Part shown: positions 55,034 to 62,921 of the stretch, piece after piece | Layout of the letters: each line of letters begins with the position of its first letter | Position numbering within the stretch: position 1 is the stretch's first letter | Assembly (NCBI RefSeq): GCF_000504285.1 | Contig: NZ_KI632511.1 | Coordinates: 7,546,154-7,610,153 of the forward strand | DNA length: 64,000 nucleotides | Reading direction: 5' to 3' | Source: Actinospica robiniae DSM 44927 | Lineage (GTDB): Bacteria > Actinomycetota > Actinomycetes > Streptomycetales > Catenulisporaceae | The notes under the pieces: model-generated | The model's input: the letters and a program-made list of their open reading frames with translations, nothing else | Told to the model about the DNA's origin: nothing | The model's database searches: none | Position numbers and translations under genes: made by a program

Positions 55034-57076
55034 ATGTCCGAGGAATCCCCGCTGGCCTCGCTCGCCCACGAGGTGGGCGAGTTCACGGCCCGACCCGGAG
55101 AGCCCGTCCTGGAGTGGACCGGCCGCCAGGAGACGCTGCGCATCGAACCGTGGGGCGCCGACTCGCTCCGGGTCCGGACCAAGGTCGGCGGGGCGATCCT
55201 GGACGACGTGCCCGGCGCCCTGCTCGAGAACCCGCCGGGGGAACCCGGCGCCGGGGCCTGGGTGGAGCTCGGCCCGCACGCGGCCACGATCGTCAACGGC
55301 GAGCTGACCGCCACCGTGACGCCCACCGGCCGGATCACCTTCACCCGCACTTCCGACGGCGCCGAGTTGCTGGCGGAGCAGGACGCGCACTTCTGGTGGC
55401 CCGGCCCGCGCCTGCGCACCGCGCACGGCAACGGCTACGCCCGGCTCGAACAGCGCTTCGCCGCCTACCCGGACGAGCGCCTCTACGGCCTCGGCCAGCA
55501 CCAGCACGGCCTGTTCGACCAGAAGGGCGCCGTGATCGACCTGGTCCAGCGCAACTCCGAGGTCACCATCCCGTTCCTGGTCTCCTCGCGCGGCTACGGC
55601 TTCCTGTGGAACATGCCCGCGATCGGCCGGGTGGAGCTCGCGCACAACGGCACCCGCTGGGTGGCCGACAGCGCCCGCCAGATCGACTACTGGGTCACCG
55701 CCGGCGAGCCGGCCGCGATCCAGCGCTCCTACGCCGCCGCCACCGGCCACACCCCGGTGCTGCCCGAGTGGGCCGCCGGGTTCTGGCAGTGCAAGCTGCG
55801 CTACCGCTCGCAGGAGGAGCTGCTCGAGGTGGCCCGCGAGTACCACCGCCGCGGCGTCCCGCTCGACGTCATCGTCGCGGACTTCTTCCACTGGACCCAC
55901 CTCGGCGAGTGGCGCTTCGACCCGGCCGAGTGGCCCGACCCGGCCGCCGCGGTCGAGGAGCTGGCGAGCTACGGCACGAAGCTGATGGTCTCGGTCTGGC
56001 CCTCCGTCAGCCCGCTCTCGGAGTACCACTTCGACATGGAGCGCCTCGGCCTGCTGATCGGCACCGAGTTCGGCCCCGTCGCCCACGCCGACTGGCCGGA
56101 CAAGGGCGTGGACCACACCGTCCAGGTCGCGTTCTACGACGCCACCAACCCGAAGGCGCGCGACTTCGTCTGGTCCAAGGTGCGCGAGAGCTACCTGGAC
56201 AAGGGCATCGAGATCTTCTGGGCCGACGCCTGCGAGCCCGAGCTCAAGCCCGGCTACCCGGCCAACCTGCGCTACCACGCGGGCACCGGGCTGGAGGTCG
56301 GCAACCTCTATCCGCGGGAGAACTCGCGGATGTTCTACGACGGCATGCGCTCGGCCGGCCGCGAGCACGTGGTCACGCTCAACCGTTCGGCCTGGGCCGG
56401 TTCGCAGCGCTACGGCGCGATCCTGTGGTCCGGCGACATCTACCCGGACTTCGCCACCTTCCGCAAGCAGATCGCGGCGGGCCTGAACACGGCGCTGAGC
56501 GGGATCCCGTGGTGGAACACCGACATCGGCGGCTTCCACGGCGGCGACCCGGACTCGCCGGAGTACCGCGAGACCATCGTGCGCTGGTTCCAGTTCGGCG
56601 CGTTCAGCCCGATCTTCCGGCTGCACGGCTTCCGCGAGCCGGCCATGGAGTTCTCGCCCCAGGTGACCGGCGGCCCGAACGAGATCTGGTCGTACGGCGA
56701 GGAGGCCTGCAAGATCATGTCCGACTACATCGCCCTGCGCGAGCGGCTCAAGCCGTACGTGCTCTCGGTGATGCAGGAGGCGCACGAGACCGGCCTGACC
56801 CCGATCCGCCCCTACCTGGTGGAGTTCCCGGAGGACCCGAAGTCCTGGACTGTGGACGACGCCTACCTGTTCGGCCGCGACCTGCTGGTGGCGCCGGTGC
56901 TCGAGGCCGGCGCCCGCGCCTGGGACGTCTACCTGCCCAAGGGCGCCTCCTGGCGGGACGCCTGGACCGGCGAGGAGTACACCGGCGGCCAGACCGTGAC
57001 GGTGCAGGCGCCGCTCGAGCGGATTCCGCTGTTCCTGCGCGACGGGGCGCAGCTTCCGATCCTTCCCGAGGCCTAG
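55034..57076 (+). CDS. GH31 alpha-xylosidase
   Basis: A 680-residue GH31 enzyme. An N-terminal beta-sandwich (residues 1-240) precedes the barrel. The nucleophile is Asp 398 in IFWADACEPE and the acid/base Asp 468 in LWSGDIYPDF. WWNTDIGGFHGGD and FSPIFRLHGFREP follow. The WADACEPE form and the xyloglucan setting point to alpha-xylosidase rather than alpha-glucosidase. No signal peptide is seen, so it works inside the cell on the non-reducing xylose of imported oligosaccharides. It lies 129 bases after lacI, with no operator of its own, so it may depend on the lacI promoter. GAAAGG precedes the ATG. Confidence 0.9.
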   Translation: MSEESPLASLAHEVGEFTARPGEPVLEWTGRQETLRIEPWGADSLRVRTKVGGAILDDVPGALLENPPGEPGAGAWVELGPHAATIVNGELTATVTPTGRITFTRTSDGAELLAEQDAHFWWPGPRLRTAHGNGYARLEQRFAAYPDERLYGLGQHQHGLFDQKGAVIDLVQRNSEVTIPFLVSSRGYGFLWNMPAIGRVELAHNGTRWVADSARQIDYWVTAGEPAAIQRSYAAATGHTPVLPEWAAGFWQCKLRYRSQEELLEVAREYHRRGVPLDVIVADFFHWTHLGEWRFDPAEWPDPAAAVEELASYGTKLMVSVWPSVSPLSEYHFDMERLGLLIGTEFGPVAHADWPDKGVDHTVQVAFYDATNPKARDFVWSKVRESYLDKGIEIFWADACEPELKPGYPANLRYHAGTGLEVGNLYPRENSRMFYDGMRSAGREHVVTLNRSAWAGSQRYGAILWSGDIYPDFATFRKQIAAGLNTALSGIPWWNTDIGGFHGGDPDSPEYRETIVRWFQFGAFSPIFRLHGFREPAMEFSPQVTGGPNEIWSYGEEACKIMSDYIALRERLKPYVLSVMQEAHETGLTPIRPYLVEFPEDPKSWTVDDAYLFGRDLLVAPVLEAGARAWDVYLPKGASWRDAWTGEEYTGGQTVTVQAPLERIPLFLRDGAQLPILPEA

Positions 57077-57090
57077 TCCTTTTGATAGGC

Positions 57091-57127
57091 GAACGCCGTC
57101 GCCAAGGTGGGCTTGGCGACGGCGTTC
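57091..57127. terminator. Terminator between GH31 and the ABC exporter
   Basis: A perfect 16-bp stem (57091-57106 with 57112-57127) with a 5-base loop. It serves the convergent GH31 and exporter units. Confidence 0.85.
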
Positions 57128-57151
57128 ACGCGTCCGCGCGTATGTGTGTAC

Positions 57152-57925
57152 TTACATCGAGCGCTGATAGCTGCGGAACGCGCGGGTCGAGACCCAGCCG
57201 CAGGCCACCATCAGGATGGCGAGATAGCCGAGGTTCTCGAAGATCGGCCCCCAGTTCGGGCTGGACTCCAGCGCGCCGCGGCCGGCCACCAGCGTCCAGT
57301 TCACCGGGTTGTACTTGGTCACCTCCTGCATCCAGTGCGGGATGAGCGAGAGCGCCATGAACCCGGTGGAGGTGAACTGAAGCGGCATCAGGACGAAGTT
57401 CGAGGCCGCGATGATCGATTCTTCCCGGCGCACCATCAGCGCGAGCCCGTAGGAGAGCGCGCCGATCGCGGTGGCCAGCAGGTTCGAGGCCACCATGAGC
57501 ACCAGCACGCCCATCACCACGTTGTGATAGCTCGCGCCCACTGCCAGCCCCAGCAGCAGGATTATCGCCGCCTGGATGACGATCGCGAGCACCTGCACCA
57601 GCAGCCGTCCCACGATCAGCGAGGAGCGCGAGACGGGCGAGATCAGGAACCGGTCGAGCACGCCCCGGGTCAGGTCGTCCAGGATCGCCATGCCGCCCCA
57701 GCCGGCGCCGAAGAATGCGGACATGACCACGATCGAGGGCACCAGGTATGTCTCGTAGTTGGGCGCGCCGAAGTCGGGCAACTGGGTGATGGACTTGAAC
57801 AGCTGGCCGAACAGCAGAAGCCAGATCATCGGCTGGATCAGCGTGAAGGCCACGAACATCGGCTGCCGCAGGAACGCCCGGAAGGCGCGGCCGGTCATGT
57901 ACCAGGTGTCGCTGAGCGCGTTCAC
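57152..57925 (-). CDS. ABC-2 type exporter permease (DrrB-like), system 1
   Basis: A 257-residue ABC-2 permease with six membrane helices. RAFLRQPMFVAFTLIQPMIWLLLFGQLF is the typical first helix pair and DDLTRGVLDRFLISPVSRSSLIVGRLLVQ the conserved cytoplasmic loop of DrrB-type proteins. It pairs with the ATPase encoded just upstream, whose stop overlaps its start. Such pairs export lipophilic drugs or lipids; the substrate is not known. Confidence 0.88.
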   Translation of the reverse strand: MNALSDTWYMTGRAFRAFLRQPMFVAFTLIQPMIWLLLFGQLFKSITQLPDFGAPNYETYLVPSIVVMSAFFGAGWGGMAILDDLTRGVLDRFLISPVSRSSLIVGRLLVQVLAIVIQAAIILLLGLAVGASYHNVVMGVLVLMVASNLLATAIGALSYGLALMVRREESIIAASNFVLMPLQFTSTGFMALSLIPHWMQEVTKYNPVNWTLVAGRGALESSPNWGPIFENLGYLAILMVACGWVSTRAFRSYQRSM

Positions 57926-58947
57926 CGCGCCTCCCCCTTCTGCTCCCCGGACCGCGCGGCCTGGGCGGCGGCTTCCTCGGCCGCGGTGAACGAACGGCCG
58001 GTGTGGCGCAGGTAGACGTCGTCCAGCGAGGGCCGGGCGACCGTGACGGAGGCGACGGTGATCTCCACCGCCTCGAGCGCGGCCAGCAGTGCGGGCACCG
58101 CGCCGGCGCCGTCCCCGCTGCGGCCGCGCAGGAGCAGGCCGTCGACGACGACGTCGGTGAGCCGCCCGGGCGCGCCGGCCACGGCGAGGGCCTTGTCCGG
58201 GTCAGCGCCCTGAGCCAGTTCGAGTGAGACCGCGTCGCCCTCGAGCTCGGCCTTGAGCTCGTCCGGGCTGCCCTCGATGACGATCCGGCCCTGATCCACG
58301 ATGGCGAGGGAGCGGGCGAGCTCGTCCGCCTCCTCCAGGTAATGCGTCGTCAGCAGGATGGTCAGGCCCTGATCCCAGGCCAGTGCCCTGATCTGCTCCC
58401 ACATCTCGGACCGCGCCTCCGGGTCGAGGCCGGTGGTCGGCTCGTCCAGGAAGAGCACCTGCGGCGCGTGCACCAGGCCGAGCGCCACGTCGAGCTTGCG
58501 CTTCATGCCGCCGGAGTAGGTCTTCACGAACCGTCCGCCGACCTCGGCCAGGCCGAAACGGCCGAGCAGGTCGTCCACCCGCCGCTCGAGCTCGGCGCCG
58601 CGCAGGCCGTAGACCCGGCCCTGCAGCAGCAGGTTCTCCCGTCCGGTGGCCTGGACGTCGACGCCGGAGTTCTGGGCTATGCAGCCGATGGACCGGCGCA
58701 CCTGCCGCTGCTGGCGCACGATGTCGAAGCCGGCCACGCTGGCCGCGCCGGAGGTCGGCGCGGAGAGCGTGGTGAGCATCTTCACCAGCGTGGACTTGCC
58801 CGCGCCGTTCGGCCCGAGCAGGCCGAAGACCGAGCCGCGCGGGACCTGCAGGCTCACCCCGCGCACCGCGCGGACGTCGCCTTTATACGTTTTCACCAGG
58901 TCTCTCGCGTCGATCGCGAGCTCCCCGACAGCCGTGGACGATGGCAC
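57922..58947 (-). CDS. ABC exporter ATP-binding protein (DrrA-like), system 1
   Basis: A 341-residue ATPase. Walker A is GPNGAGKST, the signature YSGGMKRKLDVALGL and Walker B VLFLDEPTTGLDPEARSEMW. The C-terminal part (RPSLDDVYLRHTGRSF) is the extra domain seen in DrrA-type exporters. The GTG at 58947 has AAGGGGG 6 bases upstream; GTG 58953 directly follows that sequence and is less likely. An operator-like palindrome lies at 58968-58998. Confidence 0.9.
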   Translation of the reverse strand: MPSSTAVGELAIDARDLVKTYKGDVRAVRGVSLQVPRGSVFGLLGPNGAGKSTLVKMLTTLSAPTSGAASVAGFDIVRQQRQVRRSIGCIAQNSGVDVQATGRENLLLQGRVYGLRGAELERRVDDLLGRFGLAEVGGRFVKTYSGGMKRKLDVALGLVHAPQVLFLDEPTTGLDPEARSEMWEQIRALAWDQGLTILLTTHYLEEADELARSLAIVDQGRIVIEGSPDELKAELEGDAVSLELAQGADPDKALAVAGAPGRLTDVVVDGLLLRGRSGDGAGAVPALLAALEAVEITVASVTVARPSLDDVYLRHTGRSFTAAEEAAAQAARSGEQKGEAR

Positions 58948-58967
58948 GGCCACCCCCTTCTATTCGC

Positions 58968-58998
58968 GCTATATCGCGTTCAGCGAACACGATATAGC
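58968..58998. promoter_or_regulatory. Operator-like palindrome upstream of exporter system 1
   Basis: GCTATATCG-N-GTTC, a 3-base centre, then GAAC-N-CGATATAGC: 13 of 14 positions per arm are inverse complements. It lies 21 bases before the DrrA-like start. It looks like a TetR- or PadR-type binding site, but no matching regulator is encoded next to it. Confidence 0.65.
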
Positions 58999-59122
58999 TC
59001 AATCCCGGGCTGTCAAGACCGGCGGTGTGTCAGCGGGTCTTGCGACCTTCCCGCGCGGGCGGTACGCAAGAGCCAGCCGCGTGCGGTGGGCGCGCGCAGC
59101 GATCGCAGGGGGAGGCAGCACC

Positions 59123-59788
59123 ATGGCGAACGAGTTGTGGTTCACCGAGAACAGCCGGGATCTGTCGCAGTCGGGCGGCGACGATGCGGGCTTCGAGTTC
59201 GAGTTCTACTGTCAGCGCTGCGGCGACACCTGGCGTTCCGGCTTCGAGAACTACAGTCTCGGCCGGGCCACCGGCTGGCTGCGCCGGGCCAGCGGGATGG
59301 CCTCGAACGCCGCCTCGAACGTCGGGTGGGACGTGGCCAACACGGTCGGCGGGCTCGCCGACGCGGGCTGGCACCGGGCCCGCGACGCCGCGTTCCAGCG
59401 CGCCATCGGCCAGGCGCAGAGCCACTTCCACCGCTGCGCGCACTGCACTCAGCACGTGTGCGACAACTGCTGGAGCGCGGATCGCGGGATGTGCCGCTAC
59501 TGTGCGCCCGACCTGCAGGCCGAGGTCGAGCAGGCCCGCGCGGAGGGCCAGGTCGCGGCGGCGCGCCAGGCCGCGTCCGAAGCCGGGGCGCAATCCGTGG
59601 AAGGCATGGACGTGGTGACGGAGCATCAGCTGGTGTGCCCGCAGTGCCGGGCAGAAGTGCACGGTGCCAAGTTCTGCCCGGAATGCGGCCACAAGCTCAC
59701 CGATCCCGCATCCTGCGGTGGCTGCGGCCAAGCGGTGCCGGCCGGCGCCAAGTTCTGCCCGGAGTGCGGGACCCCAGCGGCCGGCTGA
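59123..59788 (+). CDS. Zinc-ribbon protein of unknown function
   Basis: A 221-residue soluble protein with four cysteine clusters: CQRCGDTW (about residue 30), CAHCTQHVCDNCWSADRGMCRYC (about 110-132), CPQCRAEVHGAKFCPECG (about 173-190) and CGGCGQAVPAGAKFCPECG (about 199-217). The last two are tandem double-zinc-ribbon repeats. Between the first two lies a helical segment. No enzymatic domain is seen. The ATG has GGGGGAGG 8 bases upstream. It is encoded against the two flanking exporter systems. Confidence 0.75.
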   Translation: MANELWFTENSRDLSQSGGDDAGFEFEFYCQRCGDTWRSGFENYSLGRATGWLRRASGMASNAASNVGWDVANTVGGLADAGWHRARDAAFQRAIGQAQSHFHRCAHCTQHVCDNCWSADRGMCRYCAPDLQAEVEQARAEGQVAAARQAASEAGAQSVEGMDVVTEHQLVCPQCRAEVHGAKFCPECGHKLTDPASCGGCGQAVPAGAKFCPECGTPAAG

Positions 59789-59805
59789 GAACCGGCCGAC
59801 GGCGG

Positions 59806-60621
59806 CTAACGTCCGTGCCGGCTGAACGTCCGTACCGCCAGCGGAACGAAGACGAGCAGCAGCACCGCGCACCAGCCGAGCGTCGCGGCCACCGGATGCA
59901 CGAGCGTCCACGGTGAGGTGGCCGCGGCGCCGGCGTTGTCCCCGAAGAGCGTGCGGCAGACGGCGGCCGCACAGCTGACCGGGTTCCATTCGGCGATCGC
60001 GCGCAGCCAGCCCGGCATCCCCGCGGTCGGCACGAACACGTTGCTGACCATGCCGATCGGGAACACCAGGATGCCGGCCTGAGCGGCGATATCCTCCCGG
60101 CCGCAAAGCAGGCCGAGGAAGAACCCCAGCCAGATCATGCAGAAGCGCAGCAGGAGCAGGATGCCGAACGCCGCGGCCGCCCGTCCGACGCCGTCGTGCG
60201 CGCGCCAGCCGACGGCCAGCCCGACGCCGATCATGGCGGCCAGGACGACGGCGCTGACGAACAGGTCCGCGAACGCCTGCCCGAGCAGCGTCGCGCCGCG
60301 CGATATCGGCATCGTGCGCAGCCGGTCGGTCATTCCGCGTTCGAGATCGCGCGCGGCGCCCACCATGCTCGGCATGACGGCGTTGACCGCGATCAGCACG
60401 TACAGCCCCGGCATCAGATAGCTGCGGTAGCTCTCTCCGCCCGGCGCCGCGATGGCACTGCCGAACACGTACCCGAACACGACCAGCATGGCCAGCGGCG
60501 CGGCGAGTGAGACGAAGATCAGACCGGGGGAGTTCTTGTAGTACCAGAGCACGCGGAGCGTCAGAGCCCAGACATCCGTGTGCGGACGGCGGGTGACTGT
60601 GGTGACGGTCGTGGTGGTCAT
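59806..60621 (-). CDS. ABC-2 type exporter permease (DrrB-like), system 2
   Basis: A 271-residue permease with six membrane helices. FVSLAAPLAMLVVFGYVFGSAIAAPGGESYRSYLMPGLYVLIAV is the DrrB-type first half, and ERGMTDRLRTMPISRGATLLGQAFADL the cytoplasmic loop. It overlaps the upstream ATPase gene by four bases. About the same size as the system 1 permease but clearly divergent from it. Confidence 0.88.
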   Translation of the reverse strand: MTTTTVTTVTRRPHTDVWALTLRVLWYYKNSPGLIFVSLAAPLAMLVVFGYVFGSAIAAPGGESYRSYLMPGLYVLIAVNAVMPSMVGAARDLERGMTDRLRTMPISRGATLLGQAFADLFVSAVVLAAMIGVGLAVGWRAHDGVGRAAAAFGILLLLRFCMIWLGFFLGLLCGREDIAAQAGILVFPIGMVSNVFVPTAGMPGWLRAIAEWNPVSCAAAVCRTLFGDNAGAAATSPWTLVHPVAATLGWCAVLLLVFVPLAVRTFSRHGR

Positions 60622-61592
60622 GCCGCGCTCCCAGTGATGGTGAGGAAGACTTCGTCGAGGGTCGGTCTGCGCAGCGCGACATCGAGCGCTTCCACGCCTG
60701 CGCTGTCGAGTTCGCGAACTAGGCGAGGCAGACCGATGGTGGCGCCGCCGGCCGTCCGCACGTTCAGTCGGCGCTCCGCGGCATCGATCTCCGGTTCGGC
60801 GCCGGCCAGATCAGTGAGCACCTTCGCGGCCGTCGCCAGCAGCGCCGCGTCAGCGAGTTCCACTTCGATGCGGGTGCCGATCATCTCCTTGAGCTGCGCG
60901 GGAGTGCCGTTCGCGATGACCACGCCCTGATCGACGACGGCGATCTCCCCGGCGAGTTGGTCCGCCTCGTCGAGGTACTGCGTGGTGAGCAGGACCGTGG
61001 CGCCGTCGGCGGCCAACTGTCTGACGGTGGACCAGATCTCGTTGCGGCTGCGGGGATCGAGCCCGGTGGTGGGTTCGTCCAGGAAGAGCACCGAGGGCCG
61101 GGTGAGCAGGCTGGCGACGAGATCGAGCCGGCGTCGCATGCCACCCGAGTACGACCGCACCAGCCGGCCCGCCGCCTCGGCCAGATCGAACCGCTCGAGC
61201 AGGTCGTCGGCGCGTCGGGCCGCTTCGCGGGCGCCGAGGTGGTGCAGCCGGCCGAGCAGGCGCAGGTTCTCCCGGCCGGTGATGCCCTCGTCCAAAGCGG
61301 CGTGCTGCCCGGTGTAGCCGATGCGTCGGCGCACTTCGTCGGGCTGGCGCACCACGTCGTACCCGGCCACCCTGACCTCGCCGGCTTCGGGCGCGGTGAG
61401 CGTGGCCAGGACGCGCACGGCCGTGGTCTTGCCTGCGCCGTTGGGTCCGAGCAGGCCGCAGACCGTGCCGACCGGGACGCTCAGCTCAAATCCGCGCAGG
61501 GCGTGTGTCTTGCCGAAGTGCTTGTGCAGGCCGGATACCGCGATCGCCTGGCTTGGCGCATCACTACCTGGTACATCGTACGGTGTTTTCAT
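60618..61592 (-). CDS. ABC exporter ATP-binding protein (DrrA-like), system 2
   Basis: A 324-residue ATPase. Walker A GPNGAGKTT, signature YSGGMRRRLDLVASL, Walker B VLFLDEPTTGLDPRSRNEIW and the DrrA C-terminal tail RRPTLDEVFLTITG are present. The ATG at 61592 is about where transcription should begin from the promoter at 61603-61630. The in-frame ATG at 61604 lies inside that promoter and is rejected. A divergent TetR gene with two operators probably controls it. Confidence 0.9.
   Translation of the reverse strand: MKTPYDVPGSDAPSQAIAVSGLHKHFGKTHALRGFELSVPVGTVCGLLGPNGAGKTTAVRVLATLTAPEAGEVRVAGYDVVRQPDEVRRRIGYTGQHAALDEGITGRENLRLLGRLHHLGAREAARRADDLLERFDLAEAAGRLVRSYSGGMRRRLDLVASLLTRPSVLFLDEPTTGLDPRSRNEIWSTVRQLAADGATVLLTTQYLDEADQLAGEIAVVDQGVVIANGTPAQLKEMIGTRIEVELADAALLATAAKVLTDLAGAEPEIDAAERRLNVRTAGGATIGLPRLVRELDSAGVEALDVALRRPTLDEVFLTITGSAA
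61573..61586. promoter_or_regulatory. TetR-type operator 1
   Basis: ACATCGTACGGTGT, a near-palindrome around CGTACG, lies in the first codons of the system 2 ATPase gene. It matches operator 2 in 12 of 14 positions. Confidence 0.6.
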
Positions 61593-61602
61593 GCCGCGAA
61601 GC

Positions 61603-61630
61603 ATACTACGTACGGTGTACGGGTTGTCTA
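61603..61630 (-). promoter_or_regulatory. Promoter of exporter system 2
   Basis: On the minus strand: TAGACA (61630-61625), a 16-bp spacer and TAGTAT (61608-61603), 10 bases before the ATG at 61592. Operator 2 overlaps the -10 and spacer. Confidence 0.6.
61605..61618. promoter_or_regulatory. TetR-type operator 2
   Basis: ACTACGTACGGTGT, centred 32 bp (about three helical turns) from operator 1, overlapping the exporter promoter. Confidence 0.6.
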
Positions 61631-61654
61631 GACTCGGTCGAGGTGAGCAACGAG

Positions 61655-62374
61655 ATGACGAACGAGCGCCCCGAGTTGATCTGGCTGCGGCCCGAACGCG
61701 CGGCCCGCGGCCCGGCGCCCGCGCACAGCCGAGCGGCCATCGCCGCGGCCGCGATCGCCCTGGCCGACGCCGAGGGCCTGGCCGGCGTGTCCATGCGGAA
61801 GATCGCCGCGGCTCTCGGCGCCGGCACGATGTCGCTGTATACCTATGTGCCGAAGAAGGAGCACCTGTTCGATCTGATGCTGGACGCGGTGGCGGGGGAG
61901 TGGCGGCTGCCCGAGGCGCCGACCGGCGACCAGCGGGCGGATCTGCACGAGTTCGCCCGGCAAGGCCTGGCAGCGATGCGCCGGCACCCCTGGGTGCCCG
62001 GGCTCGTGCTCACCCGGCCCTCGATCGGACCGAACTCGCTGCGCTGCACCGAATACTTCCTCGCGGTGATGTCCGAGGCGAAGCTGTCAGGCGGCACGAA
62101 GATGGAGCTGTTCGCGATGCTCAACGGCTACGTGTGCCAGTTCGCGCAGTGGGAGGCGAACCAGCGGGACGTCGGCGGCAGCGCGCAGTGGCAGGCCGAG
62201 CTCGCCGCGTACCTCGGCATGGCTGTGGCCACTGGCGACTATCCGAACCTGGCCGCCGCCTTCATCGGCTCCGAGGCGCCCGATCTGGACGCGGACGCGG
62301 TCTTCGAGCGCTCGGTCGGCCGGGTCATCGATCTGATCCTGAGTCAGGCGACGTCCGCACCGTCCGCCCACTAG
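61655..62374 (+). CDS. TetR-family regulator
   Basis: A 239-residue TetR-family repressor. The helix-turn-helix is SRAAIAAAAIALADAEGLAGVSMRKIAAALGAGTMSLYTYVPKKEHLFDLMLDAV (about residues 27-80), and the C-terminal part is of the TetR_C_1 type. It is divergent from exporter system 2, the classic layout for a drug-responsive repressor of its neighbour. GAGGTG lies 9 bases before the ATG; GTG 61643 in the same frame is an alternative start. Confidence 0.9.
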   Translation: MTNERPELIWLRPERAARGPAPAHSRAAIAAAAIALADAEGLAGVSMRKIAAALGAGTMSLYTYVPKKEHLFDLMLDAVAGEWRLPEAPTGDQRADLHEFARQGLAAMRRHPWVPGLVLTRPSIGPNSLRCTEYFLAVMSEAKLSGGTKMELFAMLNGYVCQFAQWEANQRDVGGSAQWQAELAAYLGMAVATGDYPNLAAAFIGSEAPDLDADAVFERSVGRVIDLILSQATSAPSAH

Positions 62375-62391
62375 CGCAAAACTATGTCGTA

Positions 62392-62877
62392 CTATGCATC
62401 ATGTTCCACGTGGAACATCGCCTTTGTCACGGTTTCACCGTCCGCTCCGAGCGTGATCTCGGCCTGGATCGTCTCGCCGGCCAGCACGCGCGGCAGCCAG
62501 TGGCGCGCATCCGGCCACATGTCGGCCCACGGCAGATCCTCGACCGGGTACCACCCGGGGACCAGCTCGTCGGACTCTGCCGGCTCGCCCTGGAAGAGCC
62601 GGGTGCGGAACAGCGCCACGTGCAGATCCCACTCGGGCCTGGTCGGAAAGCGGAAGGCCACGCCGCCCGCCGGCGCCAGATCAGCCGGCTCGACCACGAT
62701 CCCCACCTCCTCGGCGATCTCACGCACGCAGGCCTGCCCGGTAGTCTCGCCCGGCTCCAGATGGCCGCCCGGAGCGACCACGCGCCCCTCGCCGAAGCCG
62801 CGTTTCTTCAGTCCCAGCAGCAGCTCGGTCACACCCGCGTCGCTCCTGGTGATCAGGCATACGCAGGTCGATTTCAC
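62392..62877 (-). CDS. NUDIX hydrolase
   Basis: A 161-residue NUDIX hydrolase. The box GGHLEPGETTGQACVREIAEEVGI (about residues 37-60) matches Gx5Ex7REUxEExGU fully, with the metal-binding glutamates. RFPTRPEWDLHVALFRTRLFQGEPAESDEL resembles MutT/MTH1-type nucleotide sanitising enzymes, though the substrate is not certain. The start is GTG. The last residues MFHVEHDA are encoded by the parS-like palindrome at 62401-62418, so the tail may exist because of that DNA site. Confidence 0.88.
   Translation of the reverse strand: MKSTCVCLITRSDAGVTELLLGLKKRGFGEGRVVAPGGHLEPGETTGQACVREIAEEVGIVVEPADLAPAGGVAFRFPTRPEWDLHVALFRTRLFQGEPAESDELVPGWYPVEDLPWADMWPDARHWLPRVLAGETIQAEITLGADGETVTKAMFHVEHDA
62401..62418. 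promoter_or_regulatory. parS-like palindrome (candidate ParB-binding site)
   Basis: ATGTTCCACGTGGAACAT is an exact 18-bp palindrome. Its 16-bp core TGTTCCACGTGGAACA differs from the TGTTTCACGTGAAACA-type consensus at one base per half and, from memory, equals the form used in Pseudomonas. It lies in the last codons of the NUDIX gene. Confidence 0.55.
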
Positions 62878-62909
62878 GTCGCCGTCACCGGCACCCGCGG
62901 CCTCCTCGG

Positions 62910-62915
62910 TAGCAT
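62910..62915 (+). promoter_or_regulatory. -10 (TAGCAT) of the GNAT gene, leaderless arrangement
   Basis: TAGCAT ends 6 bases before the GTG start at 62922 with no ribosome site between. Confidence 0.4.
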
Positions 62916-62921
62916 GATCTG

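Noticed and set aside
53140-57345. Very long open frame (about 1400 codons) running across GH42, lacI and GH31
   Set aside because: It is a different frame over three well-supported genes, its product is Arg/Pro/Gly-rich without any domain, and it ignores the terminator and operators between them. It is an effect of high GC.
62401-62418. Palindrome as a terminator for the NUDIX or TetR gene
   Set aside because: The 18-bp palindrome has no loop, is only about half GC and lies inside the NUDIX coding sequence, so a protein-binding site is more likely.
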